Positions 25,389 through 33,388 of a DNA stretch of 64,000 nt are shown here, in pieces; the stretch's first letter is position 1, and the number at the start of each line of letters is the position of its first letter. The notes below the pieces were generated by a model that worked only from the letters and a program-made list of their open reading frames with translations, did no database searches and had not been told where the DNA came from. The position numbers were made by a program, and so were the translations under genes. Source of the stretch: Vibrio porteresiae DSM 19223 (lineage in GTDB: Bacteria > Pseudomonadota > Gammaproteobacteria > Enterobacterales > Vibrionaceae); contig NZ_AP024895.1 in assembly GCF_024347055.1 (NCBI RefSeq), positions 3,038,001 through 3,102,000 of the forward strand, written 5' to 3'.

Positions 25389-27362
25389 TTATTCCGCGTT
25401 TGAATCTTTTTTATCCGTATCCGCCACCTGCTCTTGAGGCTTAGTTTCCTCTGGAGCTTTCTCCGGTTGAGACACTTCAGCTTTAGGCGTTTCAGAAGCA
25501 GCTTCTGATTCTTTCTTAGCAGAAGCATTAGCAACATGGTCTGCCCAGCCAGCAGGTTCACGAATATCTTCTTTACGAGCCATCAAATCATCAATTTGAC
25601 CAGCATCAATGGTTTCATACTTCATCAACGCATCTTTCATTGCATGCATAATATCCATATTTTCCACTAGGATACGACGTGCACGTTCGTAGTTGCGGTC
25701 GATGATTTTACGTACTTCATCATCAATCAGTTTTGCTGTGTCATCAGACATATGTTTGGTTTGCGTTACGCTACGACCAAGGAAAACTTCCCCTTCATCT
25801 TCTGCGTACAGCATTGGACCAAGCTTGTCAGAAAAGCCCCACTGAGTCACCATCTTACGCGCAATATCAGTAGCACGTTCGATATCGTTTGACGCACCAG
25901 TCGACACCTTATCAACACCGTAAATCAACTCTTCTGCCAAACGACCACCATAAAGACTCGAAATCATAGACTCTAGGTTTTGTTTAGACATGCTGACACG
26001 ATCTTGCTCTGGCAAGTACATAGTCACACCTAACGCACGACCACGTGGAATAATCGACACTTTGTACACAGGATCATGCTCTGGCACTAAACGTCCCACA
26101 ATCGCGTGACCAGCTTCGTGATATGCAGTAGAAGCTTTGATTTCTTCCGACATCACCATCGAGCGACGTTCTGCACCCATCATGATTTTATCTTTTGCTA
26201 GCTCGAACTCAACCATAGATACGTTGCGTTTGTTGCCACGAGCAGCAAACAGCGCAGCTTCGTTGACCAAGTTAGCTAAGTCAGCACCAGAGAAACCTGG
26301 TGTACCACGAGCAATGAGTGATGGTTCAACATCACCGGCTAGCGGCACTTTACGCATGTGAACTTTCAGAATCTGCTCACGACCACGAACATCTGGAAGA
26401 CCAACCACAACTTGACGGTCAAAACGACCAGGACGAAGCAGTGCTGGATCCAATACGTCAGGACGGTTGGTTGCCGCGATAACGATAATACCTTCGTTAC
26501 CTTCAAAACCATCCATCTCAACCAGCATTTGGTTTAGCGTTTGTTCACGTTCATCGTGACCACCACCTACACCCGCGCCACGTTGACGACCTACAGCATC
26601 GATTTCATCGATGAAGATGATACATGGAGAAGCTTTTTTAGCTTGTTCGAACATGTCACGTACACGAGATGCACCCACACCAACGAACATTTCTACGAAA
26701 TCTGAACCTGAGATAGTAAAGAAAGGTACTTTCGCTTCACCAGCAATCGCTTTAGCGAGCAATGTTTTACCAGTACCTGGAGGACCTACCATCAGAACAC
26801 CCGTTGGAATTTTACCACCGAGCTTTTGGAAACGACTAGGATCACGAAGGTAATCAACCAGCTCCTTGACGTCTTCTTTTGCTTCGTCACAACCCGCAAC
26901 ATCAGCAAATGTGGTTTTGATCTGTTCCTCACTCATCATACGGGCTTTGCTTTTGCCAAAGGACATAGCCCCTTTGCCACCGCCGCCTTGCATTTGACGC
27001 ATGAAGAAAATCCAAACACCAATCAACAGAATCATCGGGAACCATGAGATGAAGATAGTGCCAAGCAAGCTTTGCTCTTCAGGTGGTGTACCTTGAACTT
27101 TTACATTCTGATTGATCAAATCATCCAGAAGTTTCTGGTCGTAAACCGGCATATAGGTAACGTAACGAGTACTGCCTCCACGACGAGTAAAAGTAATCTC
27201 ACTGTTATTGAACTGAGCTTCTTGTATTTGGCCTTGGCCAACTTCCTGTACAAATGTGGTGTAATCGATCGTTCTTCCGTTGTTGTCTCCAGGGCCGAAG
27301 CTCTGGAAAACCGACATTAAAACGACCGCAATTACTAACCAAAGAATTAAATTTTTTGCCAT
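25389..27362 (-). CDS. ftsH: ATP-dependent zinc metalloprotease FtsH
   Basis: FtsH is the essential membrane AAA+ protease that degrades membrane proteins and short-lived regulators such as LpxC and RpoH. ATG 27362 (MAKNLILWLVIAVVLMSVF) matches the E. coli start; the ORF's upstream TTG was rejected. The 657-residue product has two membrane helices (about 5-22 and 100-120), Walker A GPPGTGKT (193-200), Walker B DEID (252-255), the SRH and the zinc site HEAGH (415-419). The C-terminal tail is long and Glu/Lys-rich. It follows rlmE by 107 bases, as in E. coli. Confidence 0.98.
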   Translation of the reverse strand: MAKNLILWLVIAVVLMSVFQSFGPGDNNGRTIDYTTFVQEVGQGQIQEAQFNNSEITFTRRGGSTRYVTYMPVYDQKLLDDLINQNVKVQGTPPEEQSLLGTIFISWFPMILLIGVWIFFMRQMQGGGGKGAMSFGKSKARMMSEEQIKTTFADVAGCDEAKEDVKELVDYLRDPSRFQKLGGKIPTGVLMVGPPGTGKTLLAKAIAGEAKVPFFTISGSDFVEMFVGVGASRVRDMFEQAKKASPCIIFIDEIDAVGRQRGAGVGGGHDEREQTLNQMLVEMDGFEGNEGIIVIAATNRPDVLDPALLRPGRFDRQVVVGLPDVRGREQILKVHMRKVPLAGDVEPSLIARGTPGFSGADLANLVNEAALFAARGNKRNVSMVEFELAKDKIMMGAERRSMVMSEEIKASTAYHEAGHAIVGRLVPEHDPVYKVSIIPRGRALGVTMYLPEQDRVSMSKQNLESMISSLYGGRLAEELIYGVDKVSTGASNDIERATDIARKMVTQWGFSDKLGPMLYAEDEGEVFLGRSVTQTKHMSDDTAKLIDDEVRKIIDRNYERARRILVENMDIMHAMKDALMKYETIDAGQIDDLMARKEDIREPAGWADHVANASAKKESEAASETPKAEVSQPEKAPEETKPQEQVADTDKKDSNAE

Positions 27363-27469
27363 GTCACTCAAGGTGTCAGCCTCTCGATAACTAGTTGTAA
27401 TTAAAGGTAGGGTACTACAGTTTTCAGACCGTAGCTATAGTGTTAATTTTCATCAATGCCAATTAATGG

Positions 27470-28099
27470 TTACCCTTTGTAACCTGTGGCAACGATGTAC
27501 ACTTCTCGAGAACGAGCCCTCGAAGAGTCGGGCTTGCGGATTTTTACCACTTTAAACATGTCGCGGACATCCTTGACATACTGATCAAAGCCTTCGCCCT
27601 GAAAGACCTTAACCACAAAACTACCATCGGGAGCAAGAACTTGTCGACACATATCCAACGCTAATTCAACAAGGTACATTGCTCTTGGCTGATCAACTGA
27701 TAAGTTACCTGCCATATTAGGAGCCATGTCCGACATAACTACATCGACCATGTCTGGCTGAATTCGTTCCAAAAGAGCATTTAAAACCGACTCTTCACGA
27801 AAATCGCCCTGTAAAAAGGCAACGCCCGCAATGGAATCCATTGGTAAAATGTCACATGCAATGACTTGACCATCTTCGCCAACAACACCTGCAGCATACT
27901 GAGACCAACCACCAGGAGCAGCACCTAAGTCAACGACTGTCATGCCCGGTTTGATTAATCTATCTTTCTGCTGAATTTCTTCTATTTTGAAGATAGCACG
28001 CGAACGGTAACCTTTCTTCTTTGCTTCGTTTACGTACTTATCGTCAAAATGTTCTTTCAACCAGCGACCTGAGCTCGCTGAGTGCTTCTGTTTACTCAT
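27470..28099 (-). CDS. rlmE: 23S rRNA 2'-O-ribose (U2552) methyltransferase
   Basis: RlmE (RrmJ/FtsJ) methylates U2552 in the peptidyl transferase A-loop during late 50S assembly. The 209-residue product equals E. coli in length. The SAM motif VVDLGAAPGGWSQYA and catalytic region VMSDMAPNMAGN are present, with KVFQGEGFD carrying the catalytic lysine. It is divergent from yhbY, another 50S factor, over about 119 bases. Confidence 0.97.
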   Translation of the reverse strand: MSKQKHSASSGRWLKEHFDDKYVNEAKKKGYRSRAIFKIEEIQQKDRLIKPGMTVVDLGAAPGGWSQYAAGVVGEDGQVIACDILPMDSIAGVAFLQGDFREESVLNALLERIQPDMVDVVMSDMAPNMAGNLSVDQPRAMYLVELALDMCRQVLAPDGSFVVKVFQGEGFDQYVKDVRDMFKVVKIRKPDSSRARSREVYIVATGYKG

Positions 28100-28218
28100 T
28101 CAATTCCTAGCTAAAAAGCATCTATCAAAGAAAGTATGGTAGAAAATATAGTCTTCGTTGATAGATGGCGTTAAAATGTCGGTTTTCAACCCTAATAGTA
28201 AATAAATTTGGTCGCGTA

Positions 28219-28515
28219 ATGAACCTAAGCAACAAACAAAAGCAGCATTTAAAAGCACTAGCGCACAATCTGAAACCAGTCGTGCTGATGGGCGCTAACG
28301 GTTTAACCGAAGCTGTTTTAGCCGAAATTGAGATCGCGCTTGATTTCCACGAACTGATTAAAGTAAAAGTGGTATCAGAAGATCGCGACACCAAACAGCT
28401 TATCGTTGATGCTATTGTACGCGAGACTGGCGCAGAAAAAGTCCAAGTCATCGGTAAAGTGCTTGTTTTGTATCGTCAATCAGAACAGCGCAAAATTGAG
28501 CTACCGCGTAACTAG
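28219..28515 (+). CDS. yhbY: CRM-domain ribosome assembly RNA-binding protein YhbY
   Basis: YhbY is a small CRM-domain protein associated with pre-50S particles. From ATG 28219 (MNLSNKQKQHLKALAHNL) it has 98 residues, against 97 in E. coli; the ORF's earlier ATG at 28165 would add a non-homologous stretch. The CRM signature VVLMGANGLTEAVLAEIEIA (a GxxG loop) is intact. The Shine-Dalgarno is weak. Transcribed divergently from rlmE and ended by a shared terminator with greA. Confidence 0.94.
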   Translation: MNLSNKQKQHLKALAHNLKPVVLMGANGLTEAVLAEIEIALDFHELIKVKVVSEDRDTKQLIVDAIVRETGAEKVQVIGKVLVLYRQSEQRKIELPRN

Positions 28516-28534
28516 TATTATCGAAACGAAAATA

Positions 28535-28562
28535 AAAAAGGTCGCTTAGTGCGACCTTTTTC
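28535..28562. terminator. Bidirectional terminator between yhbY and greA
   Basis: AAGGTCGC-TTAGT-GCGACCTT stem with A-run and T-run on either side, between convergent stop codons. Confidence 0.88.
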
Positions 28563-28573
28563 ATTTTTCAGTA

Positions 28574-29047
28574 TTAAATATACTGTACTTGATCGATTTC
28601 AAAGGCTTTATCGCCGCCAGGAGTGGAGATAATCACTTCGTCGCCTTCCATTTTACCCACCAAGCCACGTGCAATTGGAGAGCTGATAGAAATACGACCA
28701 GACTTAATGTCTGCTTCATTATCGCCAACAATCTGATAAGTTTTCTCTTCTTCAGTATCTACATCAACAACAGTGACTGTAGAACCAAAAATAACCTTAC
28801 CAGTATTTTCCATTTTAGTGACATCAATCACTTGAGCTACCGACAATTTATATTCGATATCTCGAATTTGCGCTTCACAGATACCTTGTTCTTCTCGAGC
28901 AGCATGGTATTCAGCGTTTTCCTTTAAATCGCCTAGCTCACGCGCTTCAGCAATCGCTGCGGTAATCTGCGGGCGAAGTTTTAGAAGTCTCTCAAGTTCT
29001 TCACGCAGGATCTTCTCACCGCGTACAGTCATTGGAACTTTTTCCAT
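28574..29047 (-). CDS. greA: Transcription elongation factor GreA
   Basis: GreA stimulates RNA polymerase to cleave backtracked transcripts. The 157-residue product (E. coli 158) starts MEKVPMTVRGEKILREELER with AGAGGTAAG before the ATG. The coiled-coil tip carries the acidic residues DLKENAEYHAAREEQG, and the C-terminal globular domain ends normally. Promoter elements in the large region shared with ompU were not clear enough to assign. Confidence 0.97.
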   Translation of the reverse strand: MEKVPMTVRGEKILREELERLLKLRPQITAAIAEARELGDLKENAEYHAAREEQGICEAQIRDIEYKLSVAQVIDVTKMENTGKVIFGSTVTVVDVDTEEEKTYQIVGDNEADIKSGRISISSPIARGLVGKMEGDEVIISTPGGDKAFEIDQVQYI

Positions 29048-29235
29048 ATCTTACCTCTATGCCAAAGCTATCTTTGGACAAAACAAAACTACCCGACCCA
29101 ACTGAGGGTTAGGTAGTGTTGATGAAACGTATTAGGGTTCAGTGTAAACAAAGTTTAAAACGAAATCATCCAAAATCCATCTTTCGTTATTAAAAACAGT
29201 TCTTAACGCACAGTAGAACAAGTGCTTAGACCCCA

Positions 29236-29251
29236 TGTGATCTGGTGCACA
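29236..29251. promoter_or_regulatory. CRP-like binding site upstream of ompU
   Basis: TGTGA-TCTGGT-GCACA matches TGTGA-N6-TCACA at 9 of 10 conserved positions. It lies about 148 bases upstream of the predicted ompU start and about 190 bases upstream of greA. Either gene, or neither, may respond. Confidence 0.5.
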
Positions 29252-29379
29252 AGAAAAATTCTGATAATTTCTGAAATTCGAGTGAAAAAATATAAAAAAA
29301 TAATATTTCACTAGCACTGACATTACGTGTTAAAAACAAAATAAATCAATAAAAAACAATTGCTTGATATTTTTTATTT

Positions 29380-29385
29380 TATAAT
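29380..29385 (+). promoter_or_regulatory. ompU -10 element with long leader
   Basis: A perfect TATAAT at 29380-29385 within an AT-rich region, with no good -35 (nearest TTGCTT is only 14 bases away), suggests an activator-dependent promoter. In V. cholerae ompU is activated by ToxR at such AT-rich DNA. Start near 29392 gives a leader of about 205 nt. Confidence 0.5.
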
Positions 29386-29596
29386 AAAACAGTGTTCATT
29401 TTTTGATTTTATATCATTTTACTAACGAAGCCGGAACTCCCATACGAAAATTGATTCACGAATTGCTCAAGTTGAGGCGTTAGGCAAAGGCTTAAGGAAT
29501 TACAAGTGCTCGCCTTTAACATCGACATGGGTATTTGTTGGACGAATCTAACGTCTCAATCAACGTTTTTGTGGACAATAATTAGGACTGAACAAG

Positions 29597-30622
29597 ATGA
29601 AAAAAACCATCATCGCTCTTGCTGTGGCAGCAGCAGCAGTGGCAACTGGCGCAAACGCAGCTGAAGTTTACAACGCAGACGGCACTTCTGTTGCTCTAGG
29701 CGGCCGTGTTGAAGCTCGTCTTCAACTTCAAGATGGCGAAGCAAACGATTTGACTCGTGCTCGTTTTAACTTCGTTGGTAAACAACAGGTAACTGATAAC
29801 CTATACGGTCTAGCTAAATTCGAAACTGAATGGTCAAGCACTACTAGCGATGGCGAACCAGACGGCGACAGCGATGGCGACAGCCTAACTAACCGTTACA
29901 TTTATGCTGGTATCGGTACACAAGCTGGTGAAATCACTTACGGTAAACAAGACGGTGCACTAGTTAAACTAACTAACTTCACCGATATCATGTCTACTTG
30001 GGGTAAAGAAGCATCAGTTAACGGTAGTGCTACTGGTACTGGTCAATCTGATCACTACATCGCTCTAGCAAACCGTACTGATAACTACCTAGCTTACAAC
30101 GCTCAATTCGACACTCTAGGTGTAAGTGCTGGTTACCGTTTTGCTGACGGTTCAACTTCAACTGACGGCGATAGCAAAGACAATAACGACCAAGACGGTT
30201 ACGCTCTAGCCCTAACTTACGGTTTCGGAGACACTGGTGTTGTTGTTGGTGCTGGTTATGCAGACCAAAACGACAATGGTCAAACTGTGTTGACTACTTC
30301 ATTTACTTATGAAGATTTGTACTTAGCAGCGTTGTACACTCATATCGACTATGATGATAACGCAGTAGACAACTACGACGGTTACGAATTCGCAGCAGCT
30401 TACACTATCGACAAAACCAAACTGATCGCGACTTACAACAAAGGCGATTGGAATGACCAAGGCGACACCGCTGATGCAATTTCTGTAGAAGCTAACTACT
30501 ACTTCACTCCATCATTCGACGCATACGTTGGTTATCGTTGGAACCTTCTTGAAGGTAGCGACGTAACTAATAACGTTGATGCACAAGACCAAGCAATGGC
30601 TGGCCTACTATACACTTTCTAA
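29597..30622 (+). CDS. ompU: OmpU-type general outer-membrane porin
   Basis: OmpU is the major trimeric porin of Vibrio and contributes to bile and peptide resistance. The 341-residue precursor has a signal peptide cut after ANA (residue 21/22), then a 16-strand-type barrel and the C-terminal aromatic LLYTF recognised by the Bam complex. Two loops are strongly acidic (DGEPDGDSDGDS around residues 88-99 and STSTDGDSKDNNDQDG), consistent with cation preference. Codon use is highly biased, as expected for an abundant protein. It is separated from dacB by a strong terminator. Confidence 0.95.
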   Translation: MKKTIIALAVAAAAVATGANAAEVYNADGTSVALGGRVEARLQLQDGEANDLTRARFNFVGKQQVTDNLYGLAKFETEWSSTTSDGEPDGDSDGDSLTNRYIYAGIGTQAGEITYGKQDGALVKLTNFTDIMSTWGKEASVNGSATGTGQSDHYIALANRTDNYLAYNAQFDTLGVSAGYRFADGSTSTDGDSKDNNDQDGYALALTYGFGDTGVVVGAGYADQNDNGQTVLTTSFTYEDLYLAALYTHIDYDDNAVDNYDGYEFAAAYTIDKTKLIATYNKGDWNDQGDTADAISVEANYYFTPSFDAYVGYRWNLLEGSDVTNNVDAQDQAMAGLLYTF

Positions 30623-30648
30623 TTTGACAGAAAGTTAAACGCATATCG

Positions 30649-30677
30649 ACGCCTGCTCTATAGCAGGCGTTTTTTTA
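30649..30677 (+). terminator. Intrinsic terminator after ompU
   Basis: ACGCCTGCT-CTAT-AGCAGGCGT stem followed by seven T residues, 27 bases past the stop. Confidence 0.92.
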
Positions 30678-30722
30678 TCCCGCTATACTCAAACCTTTAG
30701 TCGTTGAAGAAAAAGAGTATTT

Positions 30723-32150
30723 ATGCGTTATCTGTTTTTATGGTCAGCTTTGCTTTGGACAACAATCTGTGGGGCTGCACCTTTGGTTCCAGCGCTTCCA
30801 ACGCTGACTCCTGATACACGCTATGCTTTTTCTGCTCAATCCCTTTCTGACGAAAATCAGCATTACGAACAAGCTACTGGGCAATACTTCCCTCCCGCCA
30901 GTACCTTTAAATTAGTCACTGCATTAGCAGCCAAGTTAGAGCTTGGGGATGAGTTTCGTTTTTCGACCTCACTGCGACGTCAAGGTAACGACTATATTAT
31001 TCAATTCTCTGGCGACCCAACGTTAACCACCGACGACCTAAAACAGCTTCTGCGCACATTACCCGCACAAGGAACCAAACGTATCCGCGGCCATATTTGG
31101 CTCGACAATCAAGTATTTTCTGGTTTTGAAAAGGCCGTTGGCTGGCCTTGGGATTCACTTGGCGTATGCTACAGCGCTCCAAGTAGCGCGATAAACCTTG
31201 ACCATAACTGTGCGCCAGCTTCCTTAACTGATCTAAACAATGGTCAAACTAGGCTTTACGTTCCGGAACAATATCCTATTCATGTGATGAACCAAGCCAA
31301 AGTGCTAAGTAAGGAAGAGGTGAAACAGCAACATTGTGAATTGGAACTTACGGCAGCTGAGAATAATCATTACGTTTTGTCAGGATGTATGGAGCAAAGA
31401 AGCACTCCTCTACCCTTAAAATTTGCAGTACAAAATACAGGATTATATGCAAAGCGGATGGTGTATAAAGCGCTTCACCAGTTAGGCATTCAACTTGATG
31501 GTGATATCCATATTGGTCCACCAACCTATAATGTTAACCAAGCCCAAATACTAGCCAAGCATCAATCCGAGGCGTTACCCGAACTGTTAGATACTATGTT
31601 GAAAAAATCAGACAATTTGATTGCGGATACGCTCACTAAAACCATGGGGCATCATTACTTTCAACAACCTGGCAGTTATTCTAACGGCACAAATGCAATC
31701 AAAGCCATTCTCGCCAACAAAGCTGGAATTTCTTTAGAAAGTGCACAACTTTATGATGGTTCCGGTTTATCCCGCAACAACCGTATTCATGTCAACACGA
31801 TGCAACAAGTATTACGTTATGTTTGGCGACATGATAGCGAGCTTCACCTTATCGAATTGTTACCTCGTTCAGGTGAATCAGGAACGCTGCAATATCGTAG
31901 AAGCATGTTGTCTAATGATATTAAAGGTTTGCTTACTGGCAAAAGTGGTTCCCTTTATGGGACACACAATATGATTGGCTATCTGCTTGATTCAAATGGC
32001 CAACCAACCATGCTTTTTACTCAATACATCACCGATTATTTTCCGCCAGAAAATGAAGAGGAGCTCAACAGCTCCCCTTTAACGGATTTAGAACAGCAGT
32101 TCTACCGACAACTTATCACACTAAACCAAGCACATGATTCACAACATTAA
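30723..32150 (+). CDS. dacB: D-alanyl-D-alanine carboxypeptidase/endopeptidase PBP4
   Basis: DacB is a periplasmic class C penicillin-binding protein that trims or cleaves peptidoglycan cross-links. The 475-residue precursor has a signal peptide (MRYLFLWSALLWTTICGAAP), the catalytic tetrad STFK (60-63), SDN (296-298) and KSG (407-409). The insert between STFK and SDN is typical of PBP4. Its 3' end overlaps the convergent mgtE by 35 bases. Confidence 0.95.
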   Translation: MRYLFLWSALLWTTICGAAPLVPALPTLTPDTRYAFSAQSLSDENQHYEQATGQYFPPASTFKLVTALAAKLELGDEFRFSTSLRRQGNDYIIQFSGDPTLTTDDLKQLLRTLPAQGTKRIRGHIWLDNQVFSGFEKAVGWPWDSLGVCYSAPSSAINLDHNCAPASLTDLNNGQTRLYVPEQYPIHVMNQAKVLSKEEVKQQHCELELTAAENNHYVLSGCMEQRSTPLPLKFAVQNTGLYAKRMVYKALHQLGIQLDGDIHIGPPTYNVNQAQILAKHQSEALPELLDTMLKKSDNLIADTLTKTMGHHYFQQPGSYSNGTNAIKAILANKAGISLESAQLYDGSGLSRNNRIHVNTMQQVLRYVWRHDSELHLIELLPRSGESGTLQYRRSMLSNDIKGLLTGKSGSLYGTHNMIGYLLDSNGQPTMLFTQYITDYFPPENEEELNSSPLTDLEQQFYRQLITLNQAHDSQH

Positions 32151-32961
32151 AGTAGATCCACATACCGGAGATATCGACGATAGATGCCAGTACTGGACTG
32201 ACCAATACAGCGGGGTCTAGTGAGAATGTCCGCGCAATAATTGGCAGCACGCCACCTAGACTGGTCGATAACACTACTTGAATAAAGAGCGCTACGGCAA
32301 TTGCATAGCCCACATGCAGCAAAGTGAATCCACCAGCAGTATTAGGATCGCTAAAACACAAGATGCGGATCATCACCACAACAGCAATGGCTAACGCTAG
32401 ACAGAGTGCAACACGGCACTCCTTCCATAACACAGAAAACCATTGCCTGTTCTGTATCTCCCCCGTAGCCAACGCTCTAATCACCAGAGTTGCAGCTTGG
32501 CTTCCCGTATTACCACCAGCAGCAGCGATAACAGGCATGTAAATCGCCAATAACACAAGCTGACTCAACGTCCCCTCATAGAGTGAGATGATCATTCCTG
32601 ACACTATGCCAAGCAGCGCTAAGGAGATGATCCAACCAATTCTCTGTTTTACATGCTCATAAACAGATGTATTAAGGTAATCCTTTGCAGTCTCTGCTTC
32701 AGAGTGAATCAAACCGAGTTGATGAGCGTAGTGACGCGCCAATTTGTCATGCCCTTCTCTATCTAACTCACGCAACAAAGTTTGAACATGGCCTATCGTA
32801 CAATTGTGCAATATGGCTACCGCTTCTTCGATAGGCATGACTGCCAGCAGTTGTACTTGTTTAACTGATTCATATTTTAAAAATGCATTTCTTGCTGCAC
32901 CAATCTCATCTAAAGAGAAAGGTTCAACATAGTTCATGCATTGATTGTTCATTACCGTCAT
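32116..32961 (-). CDS. mgtE: Short MgtE-family Mg2+ transporter lacking CBS domains
   Basis: MgtE proteins are Mg2+-selective channels. This product is only 281 residues, against about 450 for the full family: a shortened N-terminal domain (to about residue 105) runs straight into the connecting helix and five-helix pore domain. The pore motifs are intact: PVIAAAGGNTGSQAATLVIR and the DPAVLVSPVLASIVD region with the ion-binding aspartate. The CBS pair that senses cytosolic Mg2+ is missing. ATG 32961 (MTVMNNQCMNYVEPF) is chosen because GGGAG lies about nine bases upstream, whereas ATG 32981 has none. The 5' leader is unusual and described separately. There is no frameshift or decay, so it is probably a functional short form. 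Confidence 0.88.
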   Translation of the reverse strand: MTVMNNQCMNYVEPFSLDEIGAARNAFLKYESVKQVQLLAVMPIEEAVAILHNCTIGHVQTLLRELDREGHDKLARHYAHQLGLIHSEAETAKDYLNTSVYEHVKQRIGWIISLALLGIVSGMIISLYEGTLSQLVLLAIYMPVIAAAGGNTGSQAATLVIRALATGEIQNRQWFSVLWKECRVALCLALAIAVVVMIRILCFSDPNTAGGFTLLHVGYAIAVALFIQVVLSTSLGGVLPIIARTFSLDPAVLVSPVLASIVDISGMWIYFNVVNHVLGLV

Positions 32962-33119
32962 GGCTAATCTCCCGATTGGCATTGGGTAACGACCATCAAT
33001 AGCAACTACGAACTCTCATGCGCCTACACGACAAGTAAGCCATCGGGCACAAGCTCAATAAGCTGTTATTTATCTAGAAGAAAGGAGAAAAATAGAAAGG
33101 AAAATATGGGGATAAGAAC

Positions 33120-33139
33120 CTTTACCTGCATAGGTAAAG
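33120..33139 (-). repeat. Hairpin in the mgtE leader
   Basis: Perfect 7-bp inverted repeat CTTTACC-TGCATA-GGTAAAG. It lies 25 bases downstream of the leader ORF stop on the minus strand and is not followed by a T-run, so it is not a standard terminator. Confidence 0.6.
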
Positions 33140-33164
33140 TGAATGAGCCAATACCGTTAGCAGA

Positions 33165-33209
33165 TTATTTTTCTCCCTTCATACTAGGGGGATGGTCGGT
33201 ATTGTTCAT
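33165..33209 (-). CDS. Putative 14-residue leader peptide upstream of mgtE
   Basis: ATG 33209 opens a short frame encoding MNNTDHPPSMKGEK. GGAGA lies about five bases before the ATG, a good Shine-Dalgarno for so short a frame. It contains an Asp and tandem prolines, the sort of residues that make ribosomes stall or fall apart at low Mg2+ in known leader peptides. It could instead be a chance ORF. No homologue is claimed. Confidence 0.45.
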   Translation of the reverse strand: MNNTDHPPSMKGEK

Positions 33210-33336
33210 GGTAGTCTCCAAATGTGCTATCCCACTGATAGCGGCTGAATTGTAACAAAATATCTTTGAAAAGATAGCCAGTGTTAGAACAAAAAATTTC
33301 AATTCTCGCGATAATTTTGTATCTACAAAAACCAAA

Positions 33337-33362
33337 AAAGAAAAGCGCCCAACGGCGCTTTT
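33337..33362 (-). terminator. Intrinsic terminator after tyrS
   Basis: AAAAGCGCC-CAAC-GGCGCTTTT stem with a T-rich tail on the minus strand, 27 bases past the tyrS stop. Confidence 0.85.
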
Positions 33363-33388
33363 CTTAGTATTTACTATATGAACAATCG

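Larger units (their letters stand above)
29048..29596. other. Large intergenic region, greA/ompU control region
   Basis: This 549-base gap contains greA's upstream sequence, a CRP-like site (29236-29251), a very AT-rich tract (about 29270-29420) with an inverted repeat AGTGAAA...TTTCACT (29281-29312), the predicted ompU -10 (29380-29385) and a long ompU leader of about 200 nt. A 63-codon minus-strand ORF at 29132-29323 has no ribosome-binding site and looks accidental. No RNA gene was recognised. Confidence 0.6.
32962..33388 (-). promoter_or_regulatory. mgtE leader region and tyrS downstream region
   Basis: Read on the minus strand toward mgtE, this stretch holds a 14-codon ORF (33165-33209), a 7-bp hairpin (33120-33139), a pyrimidine-rich, G-poor tract (about 33068-33113) and then about 100 bases to the mgtE ATG. 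The layout recalls Salmonella mgtA, where a leader peptide and Rho sensitivity control Mg2+ transporter expression. The tyrS terminator occupies 33337-33362. No M-box consensus was recognised. Confidence 0.5.

Noticed and set aside
29132..29323. 63-codon minus-strand ORF in the greA-ompU gap
   Set aside because: No Shine-Dalgarno, begins in AT-rich regulatory DNA and shows no recognisable features.
32962..33240. M-box or other known riboswitch in the mgtE leader
   Set aside because: No conserved M-box pairing elements were recognised; only the mini-ORF, hairpin and C-rich tract are supported.
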